Assembly: GCA_964654155.1 (NCBI GenBank)
Contig: CAZZGL010000039.1
Span: forward strand, 1 to 12,035
Length of the DNA stretch: 12,035 bases
Direction: 5' to 3'
Source of the DNA: CAG-826 sp964654155
GTDB taxonomy: Bacteria > Bacillota_I > Bacilli_A > RFN20 > CAG-826
Each line of letters starts with the position of its first letter. Positions within the stretch are counted from its first letter, which is position 1. Below, piece by piece: positions 1 through 6,128 of the stretch. Below the pieces are notes generated by a model, which had not been told where the DNA came from, searched no databases, and worked only from the letters and a program-made list of their open reading frames with translations. Made by a program: the position numbers and the translations under genes.

Positions 1-101
1 ACAGCTGACAACATGTTATAATCTGGGTCATCTAATTTTTCTATATTACGATTAACATAGATTTCAAGTTGGTTTAATAATTTAGCAATGTTAAGTTCCA
101 T
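1..101 (-). CDS. N-terminal fragment of unrecognised leftward gene
   Basis: Reading leftward, an ATG at 101-99 opens a frame with no stop down to the window edge, giving 33 residues that begin MELNIAKLLNQLEIYVNRN. A very good ribosome binding site, GGAGGA (complement of 109-114), lies 7 nt upstream. I take it as real because of this site and because it diverges from an XRE regulator gene across a palindrome-bearing control region. The visible residues look alpha-helical and I do not recognise a family. The neighbouring repressor-like gene suggests it may be controlled by that regulator. That function is inference, and the rest of the gene lies outside the window. Confidence 0.6.
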   Translation of the reverse strand, partial: MELNIAKLLNQLEIYVNRNIEKLDDPDYNMLSA

Positions 102-130
102 GATTGAATCCTCCATAAATTCGAATCGTT

Positions 131-145
131 ATAACTTGAAGTTAT
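131..145. promoter_or_regulatory. Palindromic operator candidate 1
   Basis: ATAACTT-G-AAGTTAT is a perfect 7-bp inverted repeat around one central base. It lies just downstream of the predicted start of leftward transcription and upstream of the leftward gene's ribosome binding site. Its size and symmetry suit a dimeric XRE-type repressor, and the adjacent XRE gene is the obvious candidate. Binding is inferred. Confidence 0.5.
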
Positions 146-155
146 ATCTATTTAA

Positions 156-184
156 AAAATATTCCTAAAACGAATAAAAGTCAA
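156..184 (-). promoter_or_regulatory. Leftward promoter candidate
   Basis: On the minus strand TTGACT (complement of 179-184) is followed after 17 nt by TATTTT (complement of 156-161). This is a reasonable sigma-A type promoter for the leftward gene starting at 101. Transcription would start near 149, placing palindrome 1 directly downstream, where a bound repressor could block it. Confidence 0.4.
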
Positions 185-192
185 TAGAAAAT

Positions 193-207
193 ATAATTTT
201 AAGTTAT
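193..207. promoter_or_regulatory. Palindromic operator candidate 2 over the XRE promoter
   Basis: ATAATTT-T-AAGTTAT matches palindrome 1 at all arm positions except one. Its centre (200) is 62 bp from that of palindrome 1 (138), close to six helical turns, so both would face the same side of the DNA. It overlaps a TATAAT (192-197) that could be the -10 of the rightward XRE gene, although I see no good -35. Autoregulation by the XRE protein is inferred. Confidence 0.45.
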
Positions 208-231
208 ACTTTTTTTGGAAGTGATTAATTA

Positions 232-537
232 ATGATAGTTAAAATAAATGAATTAAGAAAAGAAAGAAATGTATCACAAAAAGAATTAGCATCTTACTTA
301 AATGTTTCACAAGCACAAATAAGTAAATACGAATCAGGATTAAATGAACCAGATATCTCTACATTAATTAAAATTGCTGATTTTTTCCAAATATCAATTG
401 ATGATCTATTAGAACATAATTATGCTAAAACAAGTTATACATCAAATGAATTAGTTAAAATGATTGAATTATGTTCACCATCAGAAAAACTTTTAATACA
501 AAATATGATTATTTTGTTATCGAAAAAAAATCAATAG
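232..537 (+). CDS. XRE-family HTH transcriptional regulator
   Basis: This is a 101-residue protein whose first about 65 residues form a typical Cro/C1 helix-turn-helix domain. The motif runs INELRKERNVSQKELA, then NVSQAQISKYESG (recognition helix), then the usual P-x-I-x-x-L-x-K-I-A-D-x-F stretch ending DDLLEHN. The last about 35 residues are helical and carry no recognised sensor domain, so it may be only a DNA-binding dimer. The ATG follows GGAAGTG at 217-223 with 8-nt spacing. It diverges from the gene at 101 across two near-identical palindromes, an arrangement like the immunity switch of a phage or integrative element. The regulator family is certain; target and role are inferred. Confidence 0.92.
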   Translation: MIVKINELRKERNVSQKELASYLNVSQAQISKYESGLNEPDISTLIKIADFFQISIDDLLEHNYAKTSYTSNELVKMIELCSPSEKLLIQNMIILLSKKNQ

Positions 538-564
538 CCATGTTCCCTCCAGAGCATGGCTTTT
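536..564 (+). terminator. Rho-independent terminator after XRE gene
   Basis: AGCCATG (536-542) pairs with CATGGCT (555-561) across a 12-nt loop, followed by a short T-run (561-564). The stem begins inside the XRE stop codon. The short T-run makes it a moderate terminator. Confidence 0.6.
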
Positions 565-700
565 AAAAATCATAATTTCATCTATATAAAGTAAGTTATA
601 TTACTATGTAAGTTTAATGTATTGTATATATATGTAATGTAGTAGTAATCAGGGTTATTAGGGATTTGATGCTTTTTTAACTTTTTACAACGCAAAAAAC

Positions 701-722
701 ACGGAGCGTTTTACTCCGTTTT
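701..722. terminator. Terminator-like hairpin, possibly bidirectional
   Basis: ACGGAG (701-706) pairs with CTCCGT (714-719) around a 7-nt loop. An A-run (694-699) precedes it and TTTT (719-722) follows, so it could stop transcription in either direction. No intact gene directly feeds it. Confidence 0.6.
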
Positions 723-723
723 C

Positions 724-742
724 TTGATACATTTTTGATACA
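724..742. repeat. Tandem TTGATACA direct repeat
   Basis: TTGATACA occurs at 724-731 and again at 735-742, an 11-bp period (one helical turn), immediately after the hairpin at 701-722. Closely spaced short direct repeats can be protein-binding sites, for example integrase arm sites. No integrase gene is visible here, so this role is speculative. Confidence 0.4.
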
Positions 743-801
743 ATACATAGTAAAGTTATTAATTTTACTATTTTAATTAATTAATACAATACTGACTTTT
801 T

Positions 802-830
802 TTAAGAAATAATTGGCGATTATTTCTTAA
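802..830. repeat. Perfect 12-bp inverted repeat
   Basis: TTAAGAAATAAT (802-813) and ATTATTTCTTAA (819-830) are exact reverse complements separated by TGGCG. No T-run follows it on the plus strand, and on the minus strand only an A-run follows, so it is not a normal terminator. It could be an operator, an RNA hairpin or an element end. Confidence 0.55.
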
Positions 831-877
831 TACTTATATCAAAATTCTTCCCTTAGCATCCACCATTATGAGTACAG

Positions 878-903
878 AAGTTCACTAAATGTGAACTTTT
901 TTT
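878..903 (+). terminator. Strong rho-independent terminator
   Basis: AAGTTCAC (878-885) pairs perfectly with GTGAACTT (891-898) around TAAAT, followed by seven T residues (897-903). It has textbook form, yet no convincing gene ends in front of it. It may serve a small RNA or be a remnant. Confidence 0.75.
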
Positions 904-1228
904 GTAGTTTAACGCAGTTGTAAATTTGATCCGTAAGCGTTGATAAATTTTCTACTAGCATATTTAATAAAAAAACTATTACTCAAACAAGGATTCATCA
1001 AATGTATTATTTAATAGTTTTCCGTTAATAGTTTTCTATAAATTAATTAAGCAGTGATTGTATATTGATGCTTATTAAGTGTATATTATTTTATTAACGC
1101 TCATGTTAATGTTTTCAATGAATTTTAATAATCGATTAATTGAATGTACAGAAGTTAAATAAAATCGTTAATTTTTGTATTTTTTTATTATCTTTGTCTC
1201 AAACTATTTTTAGGAGGTATGATATATA

Positions 1229-1552
1229 ATGCAACAAACAAATGTAACAGAAATTAATGTTCCTACAGATGAGCAAGATGCAAGTGTAACAGTAAAAGAA
1301 ATTGTATACGAAAAACCACTTTCATATTTAGAATGGGTTGGAAGTGTTTTCTTGTTATCGATTCCTTTTATAAATATTATTTCTTCAATTGCTTTTATCT
1401 TTTTAAGAAGAAAAAGCAAGAATAGATCTAATTATGTTATTGCAAGCTTAATGATTAGTTTTTCATTTTTAATTTTAATAGCCATTATCTTGTTTATCTT
1501 TAGAGATTATTTAAAAGATGTAGTATTGGATATTTATCGTCAAATGCCGTAA
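1229..1552 (+). CDS. Small two-helix membrane protein, unrecognised function
   Basis: This 107-residue protein has an acidic, probably exposed N-terminus (about residues 1-30), a hydrophobic segment at about 34-59 with the pattern WVGSVFLLSIPFINIISS, a basic linker RRKSKNRSNY, and a second hydrophobic segment at about 70-91. The W..x..LL.IP..NII pattern followed by K-x-x-x-N-Y is one I associate with small Firmicutes membrane proteins of unknown role. The start is well supported: AGGAGG at 1212-1217 precedes the ATG by 11 nt. Its last 13 bases overlap the end of the convergent DUF6512 gene. Membrane location is clear from the sequence; function is unknown. Confidence 0.8.
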   Translation: MQQTNVTEINVPTDEQDASVTVKEIVYEKPLSYLEWVGSVFLLSIPFINIISSIAFIFLRRKSKNRSNYVIASLMISFSFLILIAIILFIFRDYLKDVVLDIYRQMP

Positions 1553-2073
1553 TTTTCATTAAGTGGATCTTTAAATAATTCTACTTTTGGTGGATTAAAA
1601 GTCATTATAATGAATAACATAAAAAGCAGCAAAAAAATAAATAAGGATATAATAATTATATTTTTATTTGGTATGAGCTGCTTTTTTTCATCTTCATATG
1701 AAAGAAAACAAACTGCGGCAATTAAAATCACATATAAAAATATATTTATAAATGCTGATTTAATTCCGATGGATTGTAAGAAATAATAAAGCATCGGTAA
1801 GATAATTATTGATAAAGTAATATTGAATATGCGATAAGGCATTATATTCTTAAAAGTTTTTTTATTGATGAATATTTCTAAAACGCTTACAAGAATAAAA
1901 GGAAAAAATAAAAGTTTTAAATGTTCAAATATTGATTCATTTACAGGTGTAAAAATACCGACAAATGGATTGTTGTTACAAATAGCAAAAAGATAATGAG
2001 AGAAAACTCCAATTAAAGTTGTTACAACAAATAGTAAGATATAGCTTGTTACATTCTTTTTATAAGCGGTCAT
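1540..2073 (-). CDS. DUF6512-like multi-pass membrane protein
   Basis: This 177-residue protein has about five hydrophobic segments (roughly 10-32, 51-69, 82-100, 108-125 and 138-158). I recognise the pattern of the DUF6512 family: PVNES (43-47) followed by FEHLKLLFFP (49-58), and the characteristic tail FNPPKVELFKDP (159-170) ending in YGI directly before a TGA stop. The conserved residues near the membrane edges suggest an enzymatic or transport role, but none is known to me. The ATG is preceded by AGAGGA on the minus strand (complement of 2082-2087) at about 8 nt. Its 3' end overlaps the convergent gene at 1229 by 13 bp with no terminator between them. Confidence 0.8.
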   Translation of the reverse strand: MTAYKKNVTSYILLFVVTTLIGVFSHYLFAICNNNPFVGIFTPVNESIFEHLKLLFFPFILVSVLEIFINKKTFKNIMPYRIFNITLSIIILPMLYYFLQSIGIKSAFINIFLYVILIAAVCFLSYEDEKKQLIPNKNIIIISLFIFLLLFMLFIIMTFNPPKVELFKDPLNENYGI

Positions 2074-2114
2074 TTTTTTATTCCTCTTATTTTCTTTATA
2101 TGTTTAAAAAGAAT

Positions 2115-2143
2115 AAAAAAGACTCATGAAAAGCCATAAGTCT
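2115..2143 (-). terminator. Terminator after the DUF1846 gene
   Basis: On the minus strand AGACTTATG pairs with CATGAGTCT (one T-G wobble) around a 6-nt loop, followed by six or more T residues (complement of 2115-2120). The stem overlaps the stop codon of the DUF1846 gene. Confidence 0.75.
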
Positions 2144-3623
2144 ATTTAATATATAATTTCTTTGCACTTGCAACTGGTTCACATGTTACATCGATTTTTA
2201 GTTTTCTTAATACCGAAGCATCTTCAGGATGAAGAATTGTGGTACTATGGGCTTGTGAATGCGCTAAATCGTTTATTTTTGTCATTGCAAGTTCGGCTAA
2301 AGGATTTGTTCTAGCAGAAATTGCTAAGGCAATTAATACTTCTCCAGCCCGCAAACGAGGATTTTCATTTCCTAAGTTATCGACTTTTAAATTAGAAATA
2401 GGTTCGATAACAGAAGGGGAAATAAGAATCATTTTATCATCAATGTTTGCTAAATGCTTTAAGGCATTTAAAAGCAAAGCAGAAGTTGCGGATAATAAGT
2501 TAGAAGCCTTTCCATCAACAATGCTACCATCAGGTAATTCAATCGCCATTGATGGTGATTTTGTATATTTAGCTTTATCTAAAGCTTTTTTTACACATTT
2601 TCGGTCGTTGACACCGATTCCAAGATGAAGCATAATCATTGATATTTTATCAACTTCGTTTTGGGTGAGTTTTCCGTTTCTTAAAGCAATTAAAGAATCT
2701 AAATATCTTCTAATAATTTCATCTTGAGCTGCTTTTTTTGCTAGTTGCTCATTTTCAATAGCGAATCCGACCATATTAACCCCCATATCAGTTGGTGATT
2801 TATAAGGGCATTTGCCATATATAGCTTCAAAAATAGCTTTTAATACAGGAAATATTTCAACATCACGATTATAGTTGACTGCAGGAATATGATAGGCATC
2901 AAGATGATAAGGGTCAATCATGTTCACATCGTTTAAATCCGCAGTTGCGGCTTCATAAGCTAAATTAATAGGATGTCTTAATGGTAAATTCCAAATTGGA
3001 AAGGTTTCATATTTAGCATAACCCGCTTTGATACCTCGCTTATGCTCATGATAAAGTTGAGATAAACAAGTTGCCATTTTTCCTGAACCTGGTCCAGGTG
3101 CGGTTACAACGACAATTGGTCTACTAGTTTCAATATAATCGTTTTTTCCAAAACCTTTATCTGAAATAATATGTTCGATATCTCGAGGATAGCCTTCTAT
3201 ATGATAATGAAGATATGTTTTAATACCTAAATTATTTAATTTCTTTTTAAATGAGGTGACTTGTGGAACTGATTCGTATTGAGAAATACATACTGAACCG
3301 ACATATAGTCCTGAACTTCTAAAAGCGTCGATTAATCTAAGAACTTCGGATTCATAGTTAATATCTAAATCGCTTCTAATTTTATTCTTTTGAATATCTA
3401 AAGCGCTGATAACGATAATTACCTCAACTTGTTCTTTGATTTGAAGAAGCATTTTTAATTTGCTATTAGGTTTAAATCCTGGGAGGACTCTTGTAGCGTG
3501 AAAATCATCAAATAATTTGCCACCAAATTCAAGATATAGCTTATTCCCAAACTTTTTAACGCGATCAAGTATTTTTTCTTTTTGTAATGACAAGTATTTT
3601 TCATTATTAAAAGCGACTTCCAT
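2142..3623 (-). CDS. DUF1846 / UPF0371 family protein
   Basis: This 493-residue protein has full family length. I recognise DUF1846 (UPF0371) from the start AFNNEKYLSLQKEKILDRV, the stretch YLEFGGKLFDDFHATRVLPG, the P-loop-like TAPGPGSGKMATCLSQLYHE (about 174-193), and the conserved YETFPIWNLPLRHP and GFAIENE. The glycine-rich GPGSGK at 177-182 points to nucleotide or phosphate binding, but the cellular function is not established to my knowledge. It is probably cytosolic, with no signal or membrane segment. The start is supported by AAGAAGGTG about 8 nt upstream. It has its own terminator and probably its own promoter, so it looks monocistronic. Confidence 0.93.
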   Translation of the reverse strand: MEVAFNNEKYLSLQKEKILDRVKKFGNKLYLEFGGKLFDDFHATRVLPGFKPNSKLKMLLQIKEQVEVIIVISALDIQKNKIRSDLDINYESEVLRLIDAFRSSGLYVGSVCISQYESVPQVTSFKKKLNNLGIKTYLHYHIEGYPRDIEHIISDKGFGKNDYIETSRPIVVVTAPGPGSGKMATCLSQLYHEHKRGIKAGYAKYETFPIWNLPLRHPINLAYEAATADLNDVNMIDPYHLDAYHIPAVNYNRDVEIFPVLKAIFEAIYGKCPYKSPTDMGVNMVGFAIENEQLAKKAAQDEIIRRYLDSLIALRNGKLTQNEVDKISMIMLHLGIGVNDRKCVKKALDKAKYTKSPSMAIELPDGSIVDGKASNLLSATSALLLNALKHLANIDDKMILISPSVIEPISNLKVDNLGNENPRLRAGEVLIALAISARTNPLAELAMTKINDLAHSQAHSTTILHPEDASVLRKLKIDVTCEPVASAKKLYIK

Positions 3624-3664
3624 TTACTACACCTTCTTTAAATATTAATTGCAAAACCTCATAT

Positions 3665-3694
3665 ATCTTAACTTAAAAATATAAAGAATTACAA
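3665..3694 (-). promoter_or_regulatory. Promoter candidate for the DUF1846 gene
   Basis: On the minus strand TTGTAA (complement of 3689-3694) and TAAGAT (complement of 3665-3670) are separated by 18 nt, about 40 nt upstream of the start codon. The match is moderate in very AT-rich DNA. Confidence 0.3.
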
Positions 3695-3702
3695 GATTAA
3701 AA

Positions 3703-3909
3703 TTAATTATTTTTTTTCTTACTTTTATCTGCTTTTTTGTATTTTTTAAATTGTTCAATATCCATATAATCCTCTCTTAGCATTGGTTCTTCTTGAGGAC
3801 CTATCTGTATTTCAGTAAAAATAGTATTTTCTGCGCCAGATTCTTGCATCATTATTTTATTTATTTCTAAATAATTTATTCTCTTTCGTTCTTTTTCCAT
3901 TTTTTTCAT
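3703..3909 (-). CDS. Small charged hypothetical protein
   Basis: This 68-residue, very polar protein has a basic start (MKKMEKERKRINYLEINK), an acidic middle and a lysine-rich tail (KKYKKADKSKKKNN). I see no membrane segment, signal or recognised domain. An AAAGGA site lies about 9 nt before the ATG at 3909; a second in-frame ATG (3900-3898) is possible but further from it. It is not the shadow of another gene: nothing credible lies on the opposite strand. It diverges from cysK and lies upstream of the DUF1846 gene in the same direction, so co-transcription with it is possible. I would call the gene probable and its function unknown. Confidence 0.6.
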   Translation of the reverse strand: MKKMEKERKRINYLEINKIMMQESGAENTIFTEIQIGPQEEPMLREDYMDIEQFKKYKKADKSKKKNN

Positions 3910-4000
3910 GTTGTTTTTTCCTTTCTTTAAATAGTAAGTTCATAATTAAGTATTTCCATTTCATAGATTAATATGAATAAAAAATATGGGAGATGAAAAA

Positions 4001-4924
4001 ATGATTTTTGAAAATATATTTGATTTAATTGGAAATACTCCGCTTTTAAGGCTTAAAAAAATTGAAGAAAAATATCATTTAAAAAGTCAAATATATGCTA
4101 AATTAGAGGGTTTTAATATTGGAGGTTCAGTTAAGTCAAGGATTGCTTATTTTATGATAAAAGAAGCATTAAAAAAAGGTGAAATTAATAAAGATACAGT
4201 TATTATAGAATCAACTTCAGGAAATACAGGAATATCTTTAGCGATGGTTTGTGCTTTTTTGAATTTAACTTTTATTGCGGTAATGCCTGATAATATGTCA
4301 AATGAAAGACAAAAAATAATTAAAATCTATGGTGGTAAAGTTGTATTGACACCCGCAGAGTATGGGATGAAGGGGACAATGGAATATGTGGAATTATTAA
4401 AAAGAAAACATCCAAATCATTTTATTCCATCACAATTTGATAATGAAAACAATTCACTTACTCATTATTTATCAACAGGCCCTGAAATAATAAGAGATCT
4501 TCCTAACATAAATGCATTTGTTGCTTGTTTGGGAAGCGGAGGAACTATAACAGGTGTCGCTAAAAAATTGAAAGAATATAATAGTAGTATTAAGGTTGTG
4601 TTAGTTGAACCAAAAGAATCGCCACTTATTAAAGAAGGATACGCAGAAGCCCATAAAATACAAGGAATTGGGCCTAATTTTATACCGAAAATATTATCGT
4701 TAGAAAATGTTGATTATTTAGAAAATGTTTCATTTAATGAAGCTATAGAAACATTATATGAAATTTCGAAAATAGAAGGATTGTTTATAGGATATTCATC
4801 TTCTGCAGCATTAAAAGTGGCGATTAATTACGCTAAAAAGCATGAAAATGAATCAATTGTTGTTTTATTTCCTGATTTTGGTGAACGATATTTATCAACT
4901 TTAGAAGAGAGTGATGAAAATTAA
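4001..4924 (+). CDS. cysK: Cysteine synthase (O-acetylserine sulfhydrylase)
   Basis: This PLP-dependent enzyme makes cysteine from O-acetylserine and sulfide in the cytosol. It has 307 residues, the normal length. It opens with IFDLIGNTPLLRL, has the PLP-lysine motif GGSVKSR (K45), the substrate loop TSGNTG (72-77), the phosphate-binding GSGGTITG, the motif GIGPNFIP and, near the end, GYSSSAAL in place of the usual GISSGAA. I place the start at 4001 because GGGAG (3988-3992) sits 8 nt before it; an in-frame ATG at 3986 lies upstream of that site. The next gene makes its substrate and overlaps its 3' end, so the two are translationally coupled. CysK is more likely than CysM or cystathionine synthase, but those are close relatives. 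Confidence 0.93.
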   Translation: MIFENIFDLIGNTPLLRLKKIEEKYHLKSQIYAKLEGFNIGGSVKSRIAYFMIKEALKKGEINKDTVIIESTSGNTGISLAMVCAFLNLTFIAVMPDNMSNERQKIIKIYGGKVVLTPAEYGMKGTMEYVELLKRKHPNHFIPSQFDNENNSLTHYLSTGPEIIRDLPNINAFVACLGSGGTITGVAKKLKEYNSSIKVVLVEPKESPLIKEGYAEAHKIQGIGPNFIPKILSLENVDYLENVSFNEAIETLYEISKIEGLFIGYSSSAALKVAINYAKKHENESIVVLFPDFGERYLSTLEESDEN

Positions 4925-5639
4925 AAATAAAAAAATAATTGATAAGAAGAGTTTTTTATCAAGAAAACAAATTAATAGACTTGTAGAATGCTTAAATAAG
5001 TATTTTTATTATAAAATTTATGAACATAAAGAGAAAAAGAGGTATAAATATTTAATATACATATTTATAAAAAAAAGAAAAAAACTTAGTTTTAAAGAAA
5101 TTAATAATGGATTAAATAAATTATTTATTTCATATAAACAAGATATCAAGTTATGCTATTTAAATGATCCATCTTTAATAGATGAAAAAGAAGTGTTTTT
5201 TTCTCATAATGGTTTCAAAGCCATTTTTATTTATCGCTTTGCTAATTTATTAAGTAAATACAATATTTCTTTTTTACCACGACAAATTAGTGAATATGCT
5301 CATTCAGTAACAGGAATTGATATACATCCATTTTCATCAATAGGGTGCCCTTTTTTTATTGATCATGGAACGGGAATAGTGATTGGAGAAACATCAATTA
5401 TTGGTAATAGTGTTAGCTTATATCAAGGAGTTACTTTAGGAGCGTTTTCATTAAAAGATGGACGAGAGTTGTCTGGAAAGAAAAGACATCCAACAATAGA
5501 AGATAATGTGGTTATCTATGCTAATGCGACCATATTAGGGGGGAATACAATAATTGGTAGTAATTCAATTATCGGGGCTTATGCCTTTATAAGTAACAGT
5601 ATTGAAGCTAATTCTATTGTAAAAAAAAATAATCACTAA
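4914..5639 (+). CDS. epsC: Serine O-acetyltransferase, EpsC type
   Basis: This enzyme transfers acetyl from acetyl-CoA to serine, the step before cysteine synthase. It has 241 residues: a lysine-rich helical N-terminal half with NDPSLID and NGFKAIFIYRFANLL, then the motif-rich PRQISEYAHSVTGIDIHP and a left-handed beta-helix of hexapeptide repeats. The catalytic pair is visible as D136 (in DIHP) and H151 (in FFIDHGTG), with the same 15-residue spacing as D143 and H158 of E. coli CysE. Other hallmarks are GIVIGET, YQGVTLGAFS, KRHPTIED and YANATILGG. The ATG at 4914 overlaps the end of cysK by 11 bp; a GTG at 4911 is the alternative. The protein stops at VKKNNH, shortly after the last hexapeptide coil. 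Confidence 0.93.
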   Translation: MKIKNKKIIDKKSFLSRKQINRLVECLNKYFYYKIYEHKEKKRYKYLIYIFIKKRKKLSFKEINNGLNKLFISYKQDIKLCYLNDPSLIDEKEVFFSHNGFKAIFIYRFANLLSKYNISFLPRQISEYAHSVTGIDIHPFSSIGCPFFIDHGTGIVIGETSIIGNSVSLYQGVTLGAFSLKDGRELSGKKRHPTIEDNVVIYANATILGGNTIIGSNSIIGAYAFISNSIEANSIVKKNNH

Positions 5640-5659
5640 ACAGAGAAATGATTATTTTT
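5625..5659. terminator. Bidirectional terminator between convergent genes
   Basis: AAAAATAATCA (5625-5635) pairs perfectly with TGATTATTTTT (5649-5659) around a 13-nt loop. Each strand gives a stem ending in T residues, so it can serve both the acetyltransferase gene and the convergent XRE gene. It overlaps both coding ends. Confidence 0.75.
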
Positions 5660-5936
5660 CTAAGTCTTTTATATAGTCGTTAATTAATGCTTTTAATTCA
5701 TCACCATTAGCTAAGGAAGAATTCATTAATAAATTTATTAATCCATCAGTTTTATCTCTACCAACAAGATAATCTACACTAACTTCAAATATATCAGCAA
5801 GCTTAATAAGGTTTTTAATACTAGGTTGATTTCTTTCTCTTTCCCAATTACTTATGGTTTGATCAGAAACACCCACTAAATCACCTAGGTGTTGCAAGGA
5901 CCAATTTCTTTCTGTTCTTAATTCTTTAATTCTCAT
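5652..5936 (-). CDS. XRE-family HTH transcriptional regulator
   Basis: This 94-residue protein starts MRIKELRTERNWSLQHLGDLVGVSDQTISNWERE. It is a complete Cro/C1 helix-turn-helix domain (about 1-62) that ends with the typical VSVDYLVGRD. A short acidic helical tail follows (LINLLMNSSLANGDELKALINDYIKDLEK) with no ligand-binding domain. I prefer the ATG at 5936 to the upstream in-frame ATG at 5963, because CGAGGTAG (minus strand) sits about 6 nt before 5936 and the HTH fold normally starts right there. It converges on the cysteine genes and diverges from the gtrA-recX-yhaM operon. Control of either neighbour is possible but not shown. The DNA upstream holds an inverted repeat, ACTTTG (6002-6007) and CAAAGT (6029-6034). 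Confidence 0.88.
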   Translation of the reverse strand: MRIKELRTERNWSLQHLGDLVGVSDQTISNWERERNQPSIKNLIKLADIFEVSVDYLVGRDKTDGLINLLMNSSLANGDELKALINDYIKDLEK

Positions 5937-6128
5937 TTTTCTACCTCGGCTATGTGAAATCATTTTAATTGAATTGAAATAGCGTTAAATTTCGGTGGTT
6001 CACTTTGTTAATAAAACGAATATAAATTCAAAGTTTATTTGGCTGAAAAATAAAAAATGTAAAAAGCAAGAACTCTTTTATTTTTATTTTTTTTTGTGTA
6101 AAATATTACTAATAAAAAGGAGCAATTT

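Larger units (their letters stand above)
565..1228. other. Gene-poor region with hairpins and short repeats
   Basis: About 660 bp hold no open frame that I can support on either strand. Visible structure is listed separately: the hairpin at 701-722, the tandem TTGATACA at 724-742, the perfect hairpin at 802-830 and the terminator at 878-903. In addition TTAATAGTTTTC is repeated at 1011-1022 and 1025-1036, and GTACAGAAGTT occurs at 872-882 and again at 1146-1156. The stretch from about 904 to 1200 otherwise looks like plain AT-rich DNA. Two terminators with no gene before them suggest decayed or deleted genes, or small untranslated transcripts. Confidence 0.6.

Noticed and set aside
796..888. 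Short plus-strand frame ending STIMSTEVH before the orphan terminator
   Set aside because: About 30 codons with no start codon or ribosome binding site, and a stop just upstream. It might be a gene remnant but I cannot identify it.
1210..1419. Open frame of 69 codons on the minus strand
   Set aside because: It is antisense to the membrane-protein gene at 1229, which has an AGGAGG site and sensible hydrophobic segments.
2239..2628. Open frame of 129 codons on the plus strand
   Set aside because: It lies wholly antisense to the well-supported DUF1846 gene, has no family resemblance and is explained by that gene's codon pattern.
3986..4000. Upstream ATG as the start of cysK
   Set aside because: The ribosome binding site GGGAG lies downstream of this ATG and is well placed for the ATG at 4001, where the family's usual N-terminus begins.
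3910..4000. T-box or other riboswitch before cysK
   Set aside because: Only about 90 nt separate the divergent starts, with no terminator hairpin or conserved T-box sequence visible.
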